Shown here: positions 61,260 through 64,000 of the stretch, piece by piece | How positions within the stretch are numbered: the stretch's first letter is position 1 | Layout: each line of letters begins with the position of its first letter | Source of the DNA: Lachnospiraceae bacterium | GTDB taxonomy: Bacteria > Bacillota > Clostridia > Lachnospirales > Lachnospiraceae | Length of the DNA: 64,000 bases | Assembly: GCA_910575475.1 (NCBI GenBank) | Contig: CAJTGD010000017.1 | Span: 56,831-120,830, forward strand | Reading direction: 5' to 3' | The notes under the pieces: model-generated | Database searches by the model: none | What the model was told of the DNA's origin: nothing | What the model saw: only the letters and a program-made list of their open reading frames with translations | Position numbers and translations under genes: made by a program

Positions 61260-62017
61260 TGCCTCCAAAAGATGCGTTTACAAAAGAAGAGCTGCAAGTC
61301 ACTTCAAGGCTCCGTCAGATGAAGCTTTCCGGTATGGCAGATGCATTAGAAAACCAACTCAGGGATCCTAATGCGGATCTCGCCTCATTTATGGACAGAA
61401 TCATTGAGATCGTCAATACCGAATGGCAGAACCGTTACGACAAGAAATTTTCACGGTTCCTAAAGCAGGCCAAACTACGTTATCCAGCCGCAGATCTGGA
61501 TGAATCCATCTATGATCCAGGACGTATGCTGGATACGGCATCCATCGAGAGGCTGAATACCTGCCATTGGGTGGAAGAAGGCCGAAACCTGTTGATTACC
61601 GGTCTGACCAGCAGTGGGAAAACATATCTGAGTAATGCTTTGTGTATTTCGGCAATCCGTCAGTTTAAAACTGTGCGGTACATCAGGGCCAGTATCCTTA
61701 TGGGTGAGCTAGAACAATCGCGGATTAAAGGATGCTATCTGGAATACATCCAGAAGCTGGCAAAGATAGATTTGCTGGCAGTGGATGACTTCGGACTTAT
61801 GCCGCTTGATCTGGATAAATGCCGGGATTTTTTCGAAGTAATAGATGCAAGGGATGGACGTAAATCTACAATCCTTATTTCACAGTTTCCGATCAAGTCC
61901 TGGTTTGATATGTTTTCAGACGGAACCTATGCAGATGCCTGCCTTGCCCGTATCACTGACAAAAAGCATTCTTACCGTCTTGAAATGAATGGACGGAGTA
62001 TGCGTGAGCCAGTGTGA
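61256..62017 (+). CDS. istB: IS21-family IstB ATP-binding protein
   Basis: 253 aa, overlapping istA by 4 nt. The DnaA/DnaC-like AAA+ ATPase assists the transposase in target choice. Walker A ITGLTSSGKTYLSNAL, Walker B LLAVDDFGLMPLD, sensor region STILISQFPIKSW, and DACLARITDKKHSYRLEM at the C-terminus. The gene is intact but its partner is dead, so the copy cannot move unless an IstA is supplied elsewhere. Confidence 0.92.
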   Translation: MMPPKDAFTKEELQVTSRLRQMKLSGMADALENQLRDPNADLASFMDRIIEIVNTEWQNRYDKKFSRFLKQAKLRYPAADLDESIYDPGRMLDTASIERLNTCHWVEEGRNLLITGLTSSGKTYLSNALCISAIRQFKTVRYIRASILMGELEQSRIKGCYLEYIQKLAKIDLLAVDDFGLMPLDLDKCRDFFEVIDARDGRKSTILISQFPIKSWFDMFSDGTYADACLARITDKKHSYRLEMNGRSMREPV

Positions 62018-62045
62018 TAAAGTCGATAAATAGAGAGCGGCGCTG

Positions 62046-62324
62046 ATGCGCCGTTGGGAACGGAACGGCTGCGCCGTTCACATGGAACTGCCGTTCCGAT
62101 TTAGCGTAATCTACAGGCTGATCCTGCTAGCTGCGGAGCTCCTGTTCGCAATCTGTTATTGTATACTGAGCTTTATCATGCTGTCTATTTCCTGGCAGTT
62201 ATATTATGTGGTCAGGACTGTAGGCATGGTACGTTATCTGTTCCCTGTATTGGCAGTGATTGGCATTCTGAATGTGGTGAATGGAAAAGCAAAGAAGCTG
62301 CCAGTGATTGGTGAGATTCTATAA
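62046..62324 (+). pseudogene. Membrane-protein fragment at the IS21 right edge
   Basis: A 92-codon frame. Its first 15 codons (MRRWERNGCAVHME) seem to lie in the IS21 end, which is rich in GC hairpins. The remainder is hydrophobic (LILLAAELLFAICYCILSFI, then VRYLFPVLAVIGILNVVNGK and KLPVIGEIL) and resembles the C-terminal end of DUF4870-like membrane proteins. Probably the 3' end of a gene cut by the IS. Confidence 0.45.
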
Positions 62325-62686
62325 AAAGAGATCATACAGGTCAAGAGCTTCTTGATAGACTGAATGAGAGTTCAAAATTGTAGTGACTAAAAATATAGGT
62401 CTTTACTATACCCAATAAAATGGGCATAATGAAGAAATAATAATCATTTGCGATAAGAATTATTCATCCGTGGTATCTTTATCAAAAGTAATGTTTTATT
62501 TCCATAACATCACCTAATGTAATTTTACATTTCATGCAATATTATTTGAACGATTATTTATTTCATGATACTGACTGTTTAATTTCATGATGGATAATAT
62601 TTCTTTTTCGAGTGGTTTTGGATAAAATTTTTTAGCTCGCCAACTCCAGTCTTTGACATTCATCAAAATTTATTCAATCCTCCCTA
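62325..62686. other. AT-rich gene-free DNA
   Basis: About 360 bp with no ORF of note. Only a small ACCC-AATAAAAT-GGG(C) hairpin-like sequence and scattered TTGACA-like hexamers are visible. Base composition drops sharply from the preceding element, marking a junction. Confidence 0.4.
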
Positions 62687-62714
62687 TTGACTTTAATTTT
62701 ATTTATGGTATACT
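62687..62714 (+). promoter_or_regulatory. Promoter of the DUF2089 operon
   Basis: TTGACT (62687-62692), 16-bp spacer, TATACT (62709-62714), 36 bp before the TTG start. Confidence 0.5.
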
Positions 62715-62750
62715 TAATTATGTTAAATCCATTAAGAAAGGAGCCTTGAA

Positions 62751-63047
62751 TTGGAGATTGACAAAATACCACAATGGATACTTGCGTTGGAGCCGGAGGA
62801 CGCAACATTCCTAAAAAACTTTGTTTTGAAATCGGGCTCGCTAAAAGAGATTGCACGATTATACGAAGTTTCTTATCCTACTGTCCGGCTTAGATTAGAT
62901 AAACTCATCCAAAAAATTGAATTGAGTGACCAAAAGGAGGAAGAGCCGTTTTCAAGCTTTATCAAAGGCTTAGCTGTTGATGCAAAACTTGATTTAGAAA
63001 CAGCAAAAATTATTATTGAAAAATACAAAAAAGAAAAGGAGAAATAA
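62751..63047 (+). CDS. DUF2089 family HTH protein
   Basis: 98 aa from TTG 62751, nine nt after AAAGGAGCC. PQWILALEPEDATFLKNFVL, then SGSLKEIARLYEVSYPTVRL and RLDKLIQKIEL form a helix-turn-helix of the DUF2089 type. The C-terminus is a helical charged part. Likely a regulator of the membrane-protein gene that follows 2 nt later; DUF2089 genes are often paired with small membrane proteins. Confidence 0.8.
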   Translation: MEIDKIPQWILALEPEDATFLKNFVLKSGSLKEIARLYEVSYPTVRLRLDKLIQKIELSDQKEEEPFSSFIKGLAVDAKLDLETAKIIIEKYKKEKEK

Positions 63048-63049
63048 CT

Positions 63050-63337
63050 ATGTTTGACTTGATTATTGGTTTTATTGTTGCAGGGGTGCTGATGGTTGCT
63101 GAATATCTTCTGTGTACCAAATTGAAAAGTCCTCTTTGGGGAGGAATTATACCCTTACTTATTCTTGGGGGAACAATCTTTGTCTTTGCTTCTGGTAAAG
63201 TACCAATGGAAACCAGATATTTATTCCCGTTTGTTGTAGTAAATACTTTGTTTTTAGGAAATTGGGGGACCGGCAGGGATAAATATAAAAAACTCCAGCA
63301 AACTGAACTGGAGAAGATGAAAGCAAAAGATATTTAG
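63050..63337 (+). CDS. Small membrane protein of the DUF2089 operon
   Basis: 95 aa with three hydrophobic segments (LIIGFIVAGVLMVAEYLLC, WGGIIPLLILGGTIFVFA, LFPFVVVNTLFLGNW) and a cytoplasmic charged tail (KYKKLQQTELEKMKAKDI). AAAGGAGAAATAACT precedes the ATG. I do not recognise a named family; its position suggests partner or target of the DUF2089 protein. Confidence 0.7.
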   Translation: MFDLIIGFIVAGVLMVAEYLLCTKLKSPLWGGIIPLLILGGTIFVFASGKVPMETRYLFPFVVVNTLFLGNWGTGRDKYKKLQQTELEKMKAKDI

Positions 63338-63353
63338 GCAAAGGAGTATTGTT

Positions 63354-63539
63354 TTGAGCGAACAATGGATATTATGTCCTGTTTGCGGCAATAAAACGAG
63401 ATTGAAAATTCGGGAAGATACAGAATTAAAGAATTTTCCGCTGTTTTGTCCGAAGTGCAAACAGGAAGCACTTATCAATATACAAAAATTTAATATGTCT
63501 GTTATCAAAGAGCCAGACGCGCAGACGCAGAGCCGATAA
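63354..63539 (+). CDS. Cysteine-rich KTR domain protein (Tn916 orf6-like)
   Basis: 61 aa from TTG 63354 behind AAAGGAG. WILCPVCGNKTRLKIREDTE then FPLFCPKCKQEALINI gives a two-CxxC zinc ribbon with the KTR motif. Proteins of this kind occur next to tet(M) in Tn916-like elements and in other mobile DNA of gut Firmicutes. Function unknown. No tetracycline-resistance gene is present in this window. Followed by two hairpin terminators. Confidence 0.82.
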   Translation: MSEQWILCPVCGNKTRLKIREDTELKNFPLFCPKCKQEALINIQKFNMSVIKEPDAQTQSR

Positions 63540-63599
63540 CGCAAGAGGTTTTATCCCCTTGTGATTATCGGCTTATTTTTATCTAATGTACGACAGTAG

Positions 63600-63644
63600 C
63601 CTGCCCAGCCCGACGGGGAAAGAAAAAAACCGTTGTTGGGCAGG
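63600..63644 (+). terminator. Hairpin 1 after the KTR gene
   Basis: CCTGCCCA/TGGGCAGG outer stem with CGACGG/CCGTTG inside. The loop is A-rich. No T-run, so possibly an antiterminator or protein site. Confidence 0.45.
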
Positions 63645-63673
63645 TTGATTCTGTGCGCTCGTTCAATAACTCA

Positions 63674-63715
63674 GCGGCGGTTTTGAAATAATTTCAAGCC
63701 GCCGTTTTCTTTTTG
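63674..63715 (+). terminator. Hairpin 2, rho-independent terminator
   Basis: CGGCGG-TTTTGAAAT pairs with ATTTCAAGCCGCCG (one bulge) and is followed by TTTTCTTTTT. Confidence 0.75.
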
Positions 63716-63788
63716 AAAAATAAGAGTACGGAGGGTGTATTAAAGTTGCCCATTTTTAAGGACACGGCGGTATCCGGGAGGTATCGTT

Positions 63789-63887
63789 ATGTCCTTATTT
63801 ACTGTTCGGCCCCCTAACCTGTTAAAAAAAGCCCACCGCCTAAATGGGAGCAGTACGGCTATGAACATGAAATATACCAGTATATAA
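63789..63887 (+). CDS. Possible 32-aa leader peptide
   Basis: ATG 63789 with GGGAGGTATCGTT in front, stop at 63885-63887. It reads MSLFTVRPPNLLKKAHRLNG and continues 12 residues. It lies in an otherwise empty upstream region near the window end, where resistance or mobile-element genes often have regulatory leader ORFs. Speculative. Confidence 0.3.
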   Translation: MSLFTVRPPNLLKKAHRLNGSSTAMNMKYTSI

Positions 63888-64000
63888 ATGGATATATAAC
63901 TCAAACTTCCCACATCAAAAATGGGATTCGCACATTGAAAAATCAATACTTTAGCCTATAAAATATTTTCAGGCCGCTATTTCTTTCCGTTCCAAAGCCT

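Noticed and set aside
63740..63946. 68-codon minus-strand frame at the right edge
   Set aside because: No ribosome site and opposite the leader-like ORF; no Tn916 orf9 helix-turn-helix pattern could be seen.

Overview
The window reads as about 64 kb of a Gram-positive Clostridia chromosome, most likely family Lachnospiraceae. The evidence is the gene order murE-priA-def-fmt-(Zn peptidase)-rsmB-rlmN-stp-prkC-rsgA-rpe-thiN, a meso-DAP type MurE, strong AGGAGG ribosome sites with frequent GTG/TTG starts, and gut-Clostridia accessory families (DUF4869, DUF6440, DUF2812, SpaA-type pilins, MobC/relaxase elements). Genus cannot be fixed from the sequence alone.

Layout. 1-2.2 kb: end of a Y-family polymerase, a dead hicAB toxin-antitoxin relic, and a VanZ gene. 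2.4-18.7 kb: an intact, densely packed housekeeping block for peptidoglycan synthesis, replication restart, translation start and rRNA modification, PASTA kinase/phosphatase signalling, ribosome GTPases and lipoprotein modification. 18.7-25.7 kb: a hairpin-rich spacer, a PadR/DUF2812 pair with a visible operator, decaying DUF4869-type genes, and a BceRS-BceAB-like antimicrobial-peptide sensing and transport module. 25.7-28 kb: a gene remnant, an AraC/GyrI regulator and a PIN toxin-antitoxin pair enclosed by a 33-bp duplication.

28.0-36.6 kb is the most unusual part. A tightly coupled minus-strand operon encodes a LytTR response regulator, two AgrC-like sensor proteins and two uncharacterised soluble proteins. 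It sits beside a MATE exporter and a tail-anchored uncharacterised protein. The two sensors look complementary: one keeps the ATPase domain but has Arg where the phospho-accepting His belongs, while the other keeps the His motif but has no ATPase domain. This is a candidate split histidine kinase.

36.6-40.4 kb: an M20 peptidase, a transporter remnant, a DUF4240 gene with an in-frame amber stop, an acetyltransferase and an XRE regulator. 40.5-62.3 kb: a decaying conjugative or mobilisable element with ParM/ParR-like genes, MobC, relaxase, PcfB (DUF3801), an ArdC-like protein and a VirD4 coupling protein. Its relaxase and coupling-protein halves are separated by about 11 kb of cargo. That cargo includes an Rpn nuclease, a giant thioester/CnaB adhesin broken by a nonsense codon and a frameshift, a group II intron whose reverse transcriptase has lost its catalytic core, and an AT-rich cassette of acetyltransferase, deaminase and flavodoxin genes. 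A left-truncated IS21 copy follows VirD4. 62.3-64 kb: AT-rich DNA with a DUF2089 operon, a cysteine-rich KTR gene like Tn916 orf6, two terminators and a possible leader peptide.

The lesions (frameshifts, nonsense codons, internal deletions) fall only in accessory genes while every housekeeping gene is open. This argues for real decay rather than poor sequence quality.
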